From Planctomycetota bacterium (GTDB lineage: Bacteria > Planctomycetota > Planctomycetia > Planctomycetales > Planctomycetaceae), in assembly GCA_022600195.1 (NCBI GenBank), contig JAHZKX010000050.1, forward strand, positions 1 to 40,467: a stretch of DNA of 40,467 nt, read 5' to 3'. Positions 14,494 to 25,193 of the stretch are shown one piece after another. A program made the position numbers and the translations under genes. Every line of letters starts with the position of its first letter. Within the stretch, counting starts at the first letter, position 1. The notes below the pieces were generated by a model. That model was given only the letters and a program-made list of their open reading frames with translations, had not been told where the DNA came from and did not search any database.

Positions 14494-16314
14494 ATGACTT
14501 TATCTCATCTTCCAAGCCGACTTCACTATCAAACGCATCATCCAAAGAGATGCCGACTCTTGCGGCGTTTGGAGATCATTGCGATCATCATCGGACTGAT
14601 TTCCACTGTTATTCTACATGGCTTGCTGAAGATTACCACCATCGTGCATTGGGAATTAGGGGCCACCATCGTTCTCGCGATGTTCTACTTCACATTGAGT
14701 CTACTAATCCGCTATGTGTGGAATCTCTCTCGAAAAGAATTTCTCAAGCAAAATCTGATCTATCTGACAATTTCCGGTTTATGGTTGCTTGCCATTTTGG
14801 TCATTCTGATCATTCACGACCTGATTCCCAAATCTCCTGGTCGGCTGGAATTGATTCTAGATGTCTCAGAAATCTGTATCGTCCTGCGAGGACTCTATGA
14901 AACGATTATTTTAATTCGTCGCGTTTCATCCCGCGGCTGGAATCCTGCCTTAATTGTTGTTGGTTCCTTTGTGGTTTTAATTTCCATTGGAACGATCTTG
15001 CTGATGTTTCCCTCGGCACGTGCACAAGATCCTGCTGCGACAACGACCCAGGGGGCTCCTTTTCTAGTCGCATTATTTACTTCCACCAGTGCCAGTTGTG
15101 TCACAGGATTGATCGTCGTTCCCACGGGGACCTACTGGAGCAGAACCGGACAGACCATCATTATGTTTCTGTTTCAAATTGGTGGGTTAGGAATTTTGAC
15201 ATTTGGTGCTTTCTTTGCCGCCGCTTTTGCGAAGACGATGCAAATCCGTGAGAGTGTCACATTCAGTGAGATGCTGGAATCTCATCAACGGGGAGGCGTG
15301 AGACGCTTGCTGTTGGCGATTCTGGGAATCACCATCTTTACAGAACTCACCGGTGCATTCTTTTTGTCAGGCCTCTGGCCAGAACTTCCCTGGCATGATC
15401 GTATCTATCACAGTTTATTCCATTCGATCAGCGCCTACTGTAACGCAGGTTTCAGTTTGATGAATAATAATTTAATGGGCATGGGAGATCATTGGCAAAT
15501 CTCGATAGTCATGCCGGCCTTAATCATCATTGGTGGTCTTGGATTCGTAGTAAATTATAATTTTTTGCTGTATGGAATTACCCATTTCTCAAACATGACG
15601 GTGCGAAAACCGTTATTCAATCATCCTACTCAAAAAGTCAGGCTTACGATTTCGTCACGCCTTGTATTTCTGTCAACGATCTTTCTGCTGGTCGGAGGCA
15701 CCCTTGGACTCTATCTACTTGAGTCAATTCATCCGGAAAAAGACGTTTCTTCCTGGGAGTTATTAAATTCGGCCTGGTTCCAATCTGTTACATTCAGGAC
15801 AGCAGGTTTTAATACTGTTGACTTAGGGGCCTATCAACCACAGTCGAAATTATTTGCCATTTTACTCATGTTTATCGGAGCCTCTCCCGGTTCAACGGGG
15901 GGAGGTGTCAAAACGGTTGTCATTGCCCTGGCACTACTATCCGTCTGGTCGCTCCTCAAAGGTAGAGACCGTGTCGAAATTATGGGCCGCACAATATCCA
16001 GCACTTTGATCAACCGTTCTTTAACCATTATCTCGCTCGGCATCCTGGTCTTGATGTCTTCTACGCTGCTAGTTGTATTATTCGAAAACAGACAGGACAT
16101 TTTTCTGGATCATTTGTTTGAAACGACTAGTGCCTTCGCCACAGTGGGAGTGAGCACGGGGATCACATCTGAGTTAACAGCTCCTTCGCAATGGGTCATC
16201 ATGATTACCATGCTCATTGGAAGAGTAGGACCACTTACGGTTATGATTGCACTCTCTAATCGCGGCCCTTCCTATAATTATAGATACCCGGAAGAAAGCA
16301 TCCACTTAGGTTAA
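14494..16314 (+). CDS. trkH: TrkH/KtrB-family potassium uptake channel with N-terminal extension
   Basis: The membrane subunit of a Trk/Ktr potassium uptake system, 606 residues. The C-terminal 450 residues carry the four pore repeats with filter-type segments: TSTSASCVTGLIVVPTG, HSISAYCNAGFSL, TFRTAGFNTVDLG, TTSAFATVGVSTG, plus the conserved GASPGSTGGGVKT. Before the family core, which begins near SSRGWNPALIVVGSF (about residue 145), there are about 140 additional residues with roughly four predicted membrane helices and a basic linker (LIRRVSSR). Family members are usually near 450-490 residues. The gating partner TrkA follows 72 bp downstream on the same strand, so the two form an operon. 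Confidence 0.93.
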   Translation: MTLSHLPSRLHYQTHHPKRCRLLRRLEIIAIIIGLISTVILHGLLKITTIVHWELGATIVLAMFYFTLSLLIRYVWNLSRKEFLKQNLIYLTISGLWLLAILVILIIHDLIPKSPGRLELILDVSEICIVLRGLYETIILIRRVSSRGWNPALIVVGSFVVLISIGTILLMFPSARAQDPAATTTQGAPFLVALFTSTSASCVTGLIVVPTGTYWSRTGQTIIMFLFQIGGLGILTFGAFFAAAFAKTMQIRESVTFSEMLESHQRGGVRRLLLAILGITIFTELTGAFFLSGLWPELPWHDRIYHSLFHSISAYCNAGFSLMNNNLMGMGDHWQISIVMPALIIIGGLGFVVNYNFLLYGITHFSNMTVRKPLFNHPTQKVRLTISSRLVFLSTIFLLVGGTLGLYLLESIHPEKDVSSWELLNSAWFQSVTFRTAGFNTVDLGAYQPQSKLFAILLMFIGASPGSTGGGVKTVVIALALLSVWSLLKGRDRVEIMGRTISSTLINRSLTIISLGILVLMSSTLLVVLFENRQDIFLDHLFETTSAFATVGVSTGITSELTAPSQWVIMITMLIGRVGPLTVMIALSNRGPSYNYRYPEESIHLG

Positions 16315-16386
16315 AATATGATCTAAGAAAATGAAAGATACAGCAATACTTAAGACCATTTCATCATCTGTGGGAGAAACGATCCA

Positions 16387-17076
16387 GTGATAAAAGTAGC
16401 AATCATCGGGCTAGGACGATTTGGAACAGAACTGGCCAAGAGTCTGGGAGCCAGCAAAGTAGAAGTCATTGCGATTGATAATTCTGACAAGCTGGTCAAC
16501 GTAGTCAAAGATGACGTCGCCATTGCCGTCCGTCTGAATTCCACAGATGAAATGGCACTCAAGAGTCAGGAAATTGACAAAGTAGATGCCTGTGTCATCT
16601 CGATTGGTGAGAACTTCGAAGCAGCCTTATTAACGACAGTGATTGTCAAAAAACTGGGCGTCCCCAAAATCATCTGCCGTGCTCAGTCAAAGTTTCATGC
16701 TGAAATTTTCATGCAAATTGGTGCCACAGATGTGATTCAACCTGAAGTGCAGGCGGGAGCACACCTCGCGCGATTGCTGGCGAACCCCCATCTGGAAGAT
16801 TATCTGCAGGTGGGTGATGGGTATACGATGATTGAGCTTTTAGTACCGCATGAATTTGTGGGAAAAAATCTGACCGAACTGAGTCTTCGCTCTAAATACT
16901 CGGTTAACGTCGTCGCCATCCGAAAACGAAATTCCGAAGAAGTAGAAAAAGCAACGGACAAGATTTATACGACCGATTGCGTTCCACATCCGGATTATCA
17001 GATTCAGGAATCGGACATCTTATTAATTATCGGTACGGATCAAGATCTGGCACGACTCCCTACCAGCAATACTTAA
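16387..17076 (+). CDS. trkA: TrkA/KtrA-family potassium channel gating protein
   Basis: A cytoplasmic RCK protein that binds nucleotides and opens the TrkH pore. In 229 residues it has one RCK_N Rossmann domain (IIGLGRFG motif, glycines at 8, 10 and 13, acidic Asp31 ending the second strand) and one RCK_C domain from about residue 138 (YTMIELLVPHEFVGKNLTEL). One N plus one C domain is the KtrA-type organisation, not the doubled E. coli TrkA. The start is a GTG at 16387 with GGGAGAAA a few bases upstream. The adjacent trkH gene supplies its membrane partner. It converges on glpK. Confidence 0.93.
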   Translation: MIKVAIIGLGRFGTELAKSLGASKVEVIAIDNSDKLVNVVKDDVAIAVRLNSTDEMALKSQEIDKVDACVISIGENFEAALLTTVIVKKLGVPKIICRAQSKFHAEIFMQIGATDVIQPEVQAGAHLARLLANPHLEDYLQVGDGYTMIELLVPHEFVGKNLTELSLRSKYSVNVVAIRKRNSEEVEKATDKIYTTDCVPHPDYQIQESDILLIIGTDQDLARLPTSNT

Positions 17077-17182
17077 TCAAAGTTGCAGGTGATTCTACTC
17101 TGACAGTGTAATCCGCTCTCTTCTCACAAAGGCAGAAGAACCAGAGGGAGTCCGAATTGAAACCTCGGCCTGAGATGTAAGA

Positions 17183-18670
17183 CTAAGCCCAATCCCTGGA
17201 TCGTTCGACTGCTTTCTGCCAGCGCTGATACAAGTGATCGCGTTTTGTTGACTCCATCGCTGAATGATATTCCGCATCAAGTGCCCAGTTTTGGGTGACT
17301 TCCTCCTGATCCTGCCAAAACCCGACTGCCAGACCCGCCAGATAGGCGGCTCCCAAAGCCGTCGTTTCATGAACAACGGGCCTTTGAACCGGAACATCTA
17401 ACATGTCTGCCTGAAACTGCATTAACAAATTGTTGGCAGCAGCGCCGCCATCCACCTTCAGAGTTTTGAGCTGAATCCCAGAATCCTGTTCCATCGCGTG
17501 CAAAACATCACAGCTTTGATATGCCAATGATTCCAGAACAGCGCGGGCAATATGCTCCTTTGTCGACCCCCGGGTCAAGCCGATGAGAGTGCCGCGGGCG
17601 TTTTGATTCCAGTAAGGTGCCCCCAATCCGACAAATGCGGGCACAAAGAACACATCGCCTGAATCCTCGACTTGCGCTGCGAGTTCTTCGACTTCAGGTG
17701 CTGACTTGATGATTTGTAATCCATCGCGTAACCACTGGATTGCAGCTCCTGCAATAAAAACAGATCCTTCCAGACAATAAGTGACTTTTCCATTAATGCG
17801 CCACCCAATCGTGGTTAACAGTCCATTACTGGAAGGGACTGGCTCTGCGCCTGTATTCATTAACATGAAACAACCAGTGCCATAAGTATTCTTGGCTGCG
17901 CCCGATTCAAAACACCCCTGACCAAAAGTCGCCGCCTGCTGATCACCGGCGATTCCTGCAATTTTAATCGGTGCCCCAAACAACTCGGGTGCCGTCTCTC
18001 CATACACTTCACTCGAATCTTTCACTTCCGGCAACATACAACGGGGAATGTCGAATACCGCTAACAATTCGTCATCCCAGTCATGAGTATGAATATTGTA
18101 GAGCAAAGTCCTGCACGCATTACTCGGATCGGTGACATGCACTTTCCCACCAGTCAATCGCCAGATTAAAAAAGTGTCGATCGTTCCCACTAGAATCTTG
18201 CCAGCCTGGGCCTGACTTCTCAGACCCTCAATTTCATTCAACAGATACTCAATTTTGCTGCCGGAAAAGTACGCATCGAGGACCAGACCGGTTTTCTCAC
18301 GGAATAATGTTTCATAACCCTCCGCTTTGAGTTGATCGCAGCGTCCAGCCGTTAATCGGCTTTGCCAGACGATGGCATTCGAAACCGGCTTTCCCGTCTC
18401 ACGATCCCAGAGCACAATCGTTTCACGCTGATTTGTGATTCCAATGGCGGCAATGTCTGCAGGCTCGGTACCTGACTGCTGGATCACTTTTTGAGCTGTT
18501 GCTAACTGGGAATCCCAGATGGCATCCGGATTATGCTCAACCAGTCCCGGAGAGGGAAAAATCTGTTCGAACTCTTGCTGCGCGGTTGCTTCGATCTGCC
18601 CCTGATGGTTAAACAAAATGGATCGGCTGGACGTCGTTCCCTGATCGAGGGCCAAAACATATTTTGTCAT
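17183..18670 (-). CDS. glpK: Glycerol kinase
   Basis: It phosphorylates glycerol to sn-glycerol 3-phosphate with ATP in the cytoplasm, the entry step of glycerol catabolism and a source of lipid precursor. At 495 residues it has full family length. Visible signatures: [14 protein letters not shown] at the N-terminus, [19 protein letters not shown], the glycerol-binding [41 protein letters not shown] and the C-terminal [21 protein letters not shown]. The ATG at 18670 is preceded by a GGGAG ribosome site. No glpF or glpD is adjacent. It lies downstream of amt on the same strand but behind a strong terminator, so it has its own promoter. Confidence 0.96.
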   Translation of the reverse strand: MTKYVLALDQGTTSSRSILFNHQGQIEATAQQEFEQIFPSPGLVEHNPDAIWDSQLATAQKVIQQSGTEPADIAAIGITNQRETIVLWDRETGKPVSNAIVWQSRLTAGRCDQLKAEGYETLFREKTGLVLDAYFSGSKIEYLLNEIEGLRSQAQAGKILVGTIDTFLIWRLTGGKVHVTDPSNACRTLLYNIHTHDWDDELLAVFDIPRCMLPEVKDSSEVYGETAPELFGAPIKIAGIAGDQQAATFGQGCFESGAAKNTYGTGCFMLMNTGAEPVPSSNGLLTTIGWRINGKVTYCLEGSVFIAGAAIQWLRDGLQIIKSAPEVEELAAQVEDSGDVFFVPAFVGLGAPYWNQNARGTLIGLTRGSTKEHIARAVLESLAYQSCDVLHAMEQDSGIQLKTLKVDGGAAANNLLMQFQADMLDVPVQRPVVHETTALGAAYLAGLAVGFWQDQEEVTQNWALDAEYHSAMESTKRDHLYQRWQKAVERSRDWA

Positions 18671-18827
18671 CTACATCTCCCGGAGTTGGATACGAGTGAA
18701 TGGATTTCTTGTAAAGATTGTTGCTGCCTGATTATCTATTATCTTCACATTAAGTAAACCACTCGTAGTTCTCAAGGAAATCTTGTGATTTCTTCTGAAT
18801 CAAGAAACTGTTGCTTATCACGGCGCA

Positions 18828-18871
18828 TAAAAAAACTGATGGCAAGAGAATTCATTTCTCGAGCCATCAGT
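18828..18871 (-). terminator. Intrinsic terminator of the ammonium transporter gene
   Basis: Read on the minus strand, ACTGATGGC (18871-18863) pairs perfectly with GCCATCAGT (18843-18835), followed by a run of seven T (18834-18828 region). It lies about 70 bp after the amt stop and separates it from glpK. Confidence 0.9.
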
Positions 18872-18939
18872 CAGTCACACTTTAAGTACCTCCTGCAAAG
18901 TACCAGTGTTTTCAAATATCACTTTTCAGAAACTAAGGC

Positions 18940-20298
18940 TCAGTGATAAGCCTGCATACCATGTTCGGAAAGGTCCAGACCCTTCAATTCGTCTTCTTCG
19001 GAAACTCGGAGTTGTTTAATCACTTTCAAGATTGAGAAGAGGGCAAACATGGTTACAAAAGCGTAAACAGGAATCACAACAGAACCCAGAATCTGGACTC
19101 CCAGGTTATAGTCACCAAAGATGCCGGTGGCAACTCCACCCCAGATGCCGCAAAGACCATGCACGGGGAAAGCACCGACGGGATCGTCGATTTTCAGTTT
19201 TTCCAAGGCAAGAATTCCAAACACAACAAGTAGTCCTGCAATACCACCAATGGCGATTGCTTCGATATTAGTCACGCTGTCACAGTTGGCAGTGATCCCC
19301 ACTAATCCTGCCAGCACACCATTCAAAGCCATCGAAATATCTGGTTTTCCATACATGAGCCAGCCCAGAATCATGGCTGCCACACCGCCGGTAGCAGCGG
19401 CTAGAGTGGTATTTGTCGCAATTAACATCACAGCATTCGTATTGTCTGTTCCACCGAATGCCAATTGACTACCAGGGTTAAACCCGTACCAGCCTACCCA
19501 GAGAATGAATACTCCAAGAGTAGCCTGTGCGATATTATGCCCGGGAATAGGAGCTGATTTTCCAGCTTTGAATCGTCCAATTCTTGGTCCTAATACAATG
19601 GCACCCGCCAGACCTGCAAATCCACCTACGGCGTGAACAACAATGGAACCAGCAAAATCATAGAAGCCCATTGCGTCTAACCAACCGCCGCCCCATTTCC
19701 AGTATCCACTAATCGGGTAAATAATCCCTGTCAATACAATACTATAGATCAGATAAGAGCTGAACTTCATACGCCCGGCGACGGCTCCGGAAACAATCGT
19801 AGCGGCTGTCGCTGCAAAGGCGACCTGGAATAAAAAGTCGACTTGGGGATGTAAAACTCCGGGACCGGGATCTCCTGCCTCACCAATCCCAAACTGGGCG
19901 AAGCCAAAGTATCCATTACCACTATCACCGGGATACATCAATCCATATCCGACCGTATAATAGATTAAAACGCCAGCACAAACATCCATGAGATTCTTGA
20001 AGAGAATATTGATTGTATTCTTGGAAGAGTTAAATCCTGACTCAACCATTGCAAAACCGGACTGCATAAACAGCACGAGAACTGCACATAGAAATAACAT
20101 ACTGTTATCGAGTGCATAATATAGTTCAGACAATGAAAGTTGAGGAGCTTCTTCCTCTGCTGCAGATGCTTCTTCAGTCGCTTCGGCTGCCGGCTTCTCT
20201 GCGGTTTCCGCCTCGTCAAAAGCCAAAGTCGGTTGTGAGAACGCTAATAAAACGACCATAGTAGCCGTTAATCCTGTGAGCGCATGTTTCCAGTTCAT
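18940..20298 (-). CDS. amt: Ammonium transporter with acidic N-terminal extension
   Basis: A 452-residue Amt/Mep/Rh channel moving ammonium across the inner membrane. Signal peptide (about 1-26, ending TLAF) is followed by a 30-residue Ala/Glu-rich, strongly acidic segment before the first membrane helix (LFLCAVLVLFMQSGFAMVESG). The twin conduction histidines are His222 (IVVHAVGGFAGLAGA) and His380 (FPVHGLCGIWG); the family motif DFAGSIVVHAVGG is intact. No glnK/PII gene is adjacent, unusual for amt loci. A sigma-54-type promoter at 20429-20445 predicts nitrogen control, and a terminator closes the gene. Confidence 0.96.
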   Translation of the reverse strand: MNWKHALTGLTATMVVLLAFSQPTLAFDEAETAEKPAAEATEEASAAEEEAPQLSLSELYYALDNSMLFLCAVLVLFMQSGFAMVESGFNSSKNTINILFKNLMDVCAGVLIYYTVGYGLMYPGDSGNGYFGFAQFGIGEAGDPGPGVLHPQVDFLFQVAFAATAATIVSGAVAGRMKFSSYLIYSIVLTGIIYPISGYWKWGGGWLDAMGFYDFAGSIVVHAVGGFAGLAGAIVLGPRIGRFKAGKSAPIPGHNIAQATLGVFILWVGWYGFNPGSQLAFGGTDNTNAVMLIATNTTLAAATGGVAAMILGWLMYGKPDISMALNGVLAGLVGITANCDSVTNIEAIAIGGIAGLLVVFGILALEKLKIDDPVGAFPVHGLCGIWGGVATGIFGDYNLGVQILGSVVIPVYAFVTMFALFSILKVIKQLRVSEEDELKGLDLSEHGMQAYH

Positions 20299-20428
20299 TT
20301 TTGATACAAACCTTTCCCGGAGTCTAAATCACTCGATGTTTTACTTGTTGCTTCCAGATCTAACTAATCTGATAAAGACCCCTAATCACCATTCAATAAG
20401 TTGAGCACTTTTTGGTGAAAGCTCACAA

Positions 20429-20445
20429 AGCAAAGAGTGTGCCTC
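20429..20445 (-). promoter_or_regulatory. Sigma-54-type promoter of amt
   Basis: On the minus strand the sequence reads AGGCAC-ACTCT-TTGCT, one base from the TGGCAC-N5-TTGC consensus. The invariant GG and GC are separated by exactly 10 bp. Transcription would start about 12 bp further, near 20418, giving a leader of about 120 nt. Confidence 0.6.
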
Positions 20446-20775
20446 AATACTGTTTCCGGAAAGGTACTATGCTCTTATCATGTTTAATTTCAGTATCTTA
20501 TGGCTTCACATAATATATTAATCTGGAGAAGATTCGGCATTGGCTTCGCTTTCTATTGCGGGTTATTCGGGCAACAATATCTGGACCTGCCTTTCAATTA
20601 AGCACGGGATTTCCGTTTCTGAACTGTGTAATCTTAGTAATCTTTGACGTGTGAAATCATGGCTCCCATTCTCATCGACGACTTTCAGTTCAATAAACCG
20701 TACGATCATCTCGCGCGCCAACTCAGAGAATTGATCCCTGTCCAACATAGGGCAGAGACCAAAACCGGTCAGAGA

Positions 20776-20831
20776 TTTCTTTCAGATGAGTCGCTGCCAA
20801 CTTGGCAGTCCCATATCACAATCTGAAAGAA
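20776..20831. promoter_or_regulatory. Nested palindrome, enhancer-site candidate
   Basis: Perfect 11-bp arms TTCTTTCAGAT (20776-20786) and ATCTGAAAGAA (20821-20831) enclose a second dyad, CTGCCAA-c-TTGGCAG (20793-20807). The inner dyad lies about 80 bp upstream of the predicted -24 element of groEL1, where sigma-54 activators normally bind. The ten bases CTGCCAACTT recur at 20936-20945. Confidence 0.5.
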
Positions 20832-20883
20832 GAAGATTTCATAAATCATTATATATCTGTCTCTTACAGACTGTGATTTCAAT

Positions 20884-20899
20884 TGGCATGATGATTGCT
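20884..20899 (+). promoter_or_regulatory. Sigma-54-type promoter of groEL1
   Basis: TGGCAT-GATGA-TTGCT differs from the consensus TGGCAC-N5-TTGCW in one base; GG (20885-20886) and GC (20897-20898) are separated by exactly 10 bp. The predicted start near 20910 would leave a leader of about 160 nt before the GTG at 21073. Confidence 0.55.
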
Positions 20900-21063
20900 T
20901 TTAGAGGCTGTGATGGTCGGGGTACAGGTATGACCCTGCCAACTTTGTTGTATAACACCTAACGTACTCACACGCCGACCCGCATTTGATTTGCAGATAG
21001 AGTTAATCGTGTGAGATATCATCGTGGTCATGGACAAATTTATTGGCCATTATTGCTGGTTGA

Positions 21064-22803
<1,740 letters not shown>

Positions 22804-22944
22804 TGATACCGGGCATCCTATCCGGGATGACCACGAAGCCCTGACTCACTTTGCTTTGTAACAATCAACATCGTTTTTTTCCGGGAACTGATCCTGGATT
22901 CACATATACAACAAGACTAACTGGAATAATCGGGAGTTAACACA

Positions 22945-23235
22945 ATGGAACTGAATCCCCTTGATGACCGTATCGTTATTGAACCCAATATTGCCGAAGA
23001 AACAACCGCCGGTGGTATTGTTCTTCCTGACGCTGCTCAGGAAAAACCCCAGAGCGGCACTGTTGTCGCTGTCGGACCTGGACGACTTCTGGAAAGCGGC
23101 GAACGTTGCCCGGTTGCCGTCGAAGTCGGAGACGAAGTTCTCTACGGTAAATATGGCGGAACAGATATTGAAGTCAGTGGCAAAGAAGTAAAGATTTTAC
23201 GCGAGAGTGATATTCTTGCCAAAATCATCAAATAA
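22945..23235 (+). CDS. groES: Co-chaperonin GroES
   Basis: The 96-residue heptameric lid of the GroEL chamber. The N-terminal LNPLDDRIVIEP, the mobile-loop region EETTAGGIVLPDAAQEKPQSGTVVAVGPG, the VEVGDEVLYGKYGGTDIEV strand and the C-terminal ILRESDILAKI match the family throughout. The ATG at 22945 follows a CGGGAG ribosome site. It sits between two groEL genes, 141 bp after the first and 162 bp before the second, and could serve both paralogues. A long hairpin follows the gene. Confidence 0.97.
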   Translation: MELNPLDDRIVIEPNIAEETTAGGIVLPDAAQEKPQSGTVVAVGPGRLLESGERCPVAVEVGDEVLYGKYGGTDIEVSGKEVKILRESDILAKIIK

Positions 23236-23259
23236 AAATTGAATTGTTATCGGAGCATC

Positions 23260-23301
23260 AGACAGACTTTTCAATCGTTAACTGCGTTTGAATGTCTGTC
23301 T
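23260..23301 (+). promoter_or_regulatory. Hairpin between groES and groEL2
   Basis: AGACAGAC (23260-23267) and GTCTGTCT (23294-23301) are perfect inverted copies; further pairing inside (TCAA with TTGA) extends the stem. No T-run follows, so it may be a processing or stability element, not a full terminator. Confidence 0.5.
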
Positions 23302-23397
23302 ACCTGAAGAATCCAATCCAAACAACATAATCACGCAGGGGTGAACGGAGAAATCCGATCAATTTTTCGTTCCTGTTAAACAGAGGAGTTTATAAGC

Positions 23398-25017
23398 GTG
23401 GCAAAGCAACTATTATTTGAAGATTTCGCACGTGCCAAGCTTCAAAAAGGCGTGCAAACCATCAGCAAAGCTGTAGCAATCACAATGGGTCCCACAGGGC
23501 GCAACGTGATCATCGACAAAAGCTTTGGAAACCCATTGGTAACCAAAGACGGTGTTACAGTCAGTAAGGAAGTTGATGTTGAAGATCCTTTTGAAAACAT
23601 GGGCGTAAAGCTGGTTAACGAAGTTGCTTCCAAAACCAGCGACGTGGCCGGTGATGGCACAACAACTGCCACCGTTTTAGCTCGCTCAATCTATCAGGAA
23701 GGTTTACGAGGATTATCATTGGGAGCCAATCCGATGATTGTTCGCCGTGGAATCGACAAAGCTGTCGATGCAGCCGTGGCGGCCATTGAAGATCTCGCAA
23801 AACCTGTCACAGCAAAATCGGAAATTGCCCAGGTCGGTGCGATCTCGGCAAACAACGATTCTGTCATCGGTGATTTAATTGCCGATGCCGTCGAAAAAGT
23901 GGGTCGTGATGGAGTGATTACCGTTGAAGAAGGCAAAGGGAATGAAACGACCCTGAGCTTTGCTGATGGGATGCAGTTCGATAAGGGATACATTTCCCCT
24001 TATTTTGTAACCGACACCGAAGGCATGAAGTGCATTCTTGAGGATTGCTACATTCTGATTCATGAGTCAAAGATTTCCGCTTTGCGGGATCTGGTACCAC
24101 TGCTGGAAAAAGTGTCGCAGACCGGTAAACCTTTATTGATTATTGCTGAGGATGTTGAAGGCGAGCCTTTAACTGCTTTGGTCGTCAATAAATTACGAGG
24201 CGTACTGAATGTCGCTGCTGTGAAAGCTCCTGGTTTTGGTGATCGTCGTAAATCCATGTTAGCCGACATTGCCGTGCTGACTGGTGGTACAGTCATTTCT
24301 GAAGATCTGGGCATCAAGCTGGAATCGGTTGAATTGAGCCAGCTCGGTCAGGCCAAGCAGATTGAAATCACCAAAGATTCCTGCACCCTGATCGAAGGTG
24401 CCGGAGAAACCGAAGCCCTGCAGGCACGTGTTGCACAGATCCGCGGACAACTGGAAAAAACGGAGAGCGAATACGATCGCGAAAAATTCCAGGAACGGCT
24501 CGCCAAATTGACTGGCGGCGTGGCGATTATTTCTGTGGGTGCAGCAACCGAAACAGAAATGAAGCAAACGAAAGCCCGCATGGAAGATGCTTTACACGCA
24601 ACTCGTGCTGCTGTCGAAGAAGGAATTCTTCCCGGTGGTGGAGTCGCACTTCTCAGAGCTATTGAAGCTGTTGAACAGGTCAAAGGCAAAAACAGTGACG
24701 AAAAGATTGGCATCAGTATTGTCGCTCGTGCTTTAGAAGGTCCGATTCGTCAAATTGCAGAAAACTGTGGAACTGACGGTGCTGTGGTCGCTGATGAAGT
24801 GAAACAACTTTCCGGTTCCAAAGGCTATAATGCCAATACTGGAGAGTACGTTGACATGTTCAAAGCGGGAATTATTGATCCTGCCAAGGTCGTAAAAAAT
24901 GCCTTGAAGAACGCCGCCTCTATCGCAGGCCTGATGTTAACCACGCAGGTTCTTGTCACAAACAGTGACGGTACTGAAGGTGGTAAACTGGCTGATGTCG
25001 AAGGAAGTGTTCGATAA
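23398..25017 (+). CDS. groEL: Chaperonin GroEL (paralogue 2, no GGM tail)
   Basis: A 539-residue chaperonin with the same intact ATPase motifs: TMGPTGRN (29-36), KDGVTVSKE with Asp51, GDGTTT with Asp86 and [19 protein letters not shown]. Unlike paralogue 1 its C-terminus ends in [25 protein letters not shown] sequence, without the flexible Gly-Gly-Met repeat that normally lines the chamber floor. The GTG start at 23398 follows GAGGAGT. The two paralogues differ clearly in sequence, so they are not a recent duplication. Loss of the GGM tail together with a separate groEL suggests division of labour. A strong terminator follows before dnaJ. Confidence 0.97.
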   Translation: MAKQLLFEDFARAKLQKGVQTISKAVAITMGPTGRNVIIDKSFGNPLVTKDGVTVSKEVDVEDPFENMGVKLVNEVASKTSDVAGDGTTTATVLARSIYQEGLRGLSLGANPMIVRRGIDKAVDAAVAAIEDLAKPVTAKSEIAQVGAISANNDSVIGDLIADAVEKVGRDGVITVEEGKGNETTLSFADGMQFDKGYISPYFVTDTEGMKCILEDCYILIHESKISALRDLVPLLEKVSQTGKPLLIIAEDVEGEPLTALVVNKLRGVLNVAAVKAPGFGDRRKSMLADIAVLTGGTVISEDLGIKLESVELSQLGQAKQIEITKDSCTLIEGAGETEALQARVAQIRGQLEKTESEYDREKFQERLAKLTGGVAIISVGAATETEMKQTKARMEDALHATRAAVEEGILPGGGVALLRAIEAVEQVKGKNSDEKIGISIVARALEGPIRQIAENCGTDGAVVADEVKQLSGSKGYNANTGEYVDMFKAGIIDPAKVVKNALKNAASIAGLMLTTQVLVTNSDGTEGGKLADVEGSVR

Positions 25018-25076
25018 TTTCTGAATTTTACTGAAATTCGCCTCATTGAAATTCGGTATAATTTATATGATATCAG

Positions 25077-25109
25077 ACGGGCCGCCGTAAAATGGTGGCC
25101 CGTTTTTTC
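25077..25109 (+). terminator. Intrinsic terminator after groEL2
   Basis: ACGGGCCGCC (25077-25086) pairs with GGTGGCCCGT (25094-25103) with one G-U pair and a 7-nt loop, followed by a T-run. It separates the groEL cluster from dnaJ. Confidence 0.9.
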
Positions 25110-25193
25110 AGTTCTAATGGAACAGCTGAAATCAGAAATTTCACCAGCGCTGGAATGGTAAATTTCAAAACCTTTAAAGACGAGTTGTGATCA

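Noticed and set aside
20404-20417. NtrC-like GCAC-N5-GGTG word
   Set aside because: The spacing does not fit the NtrC consensus and the site overlaps the predicted transcription start instead of lying upstream.
20563-20826. Overlapping short ORFs on both strands between amt and groEL1
   Set aside because: Neither has a ribosome site or recognisable family; both overlap the regulatory region.
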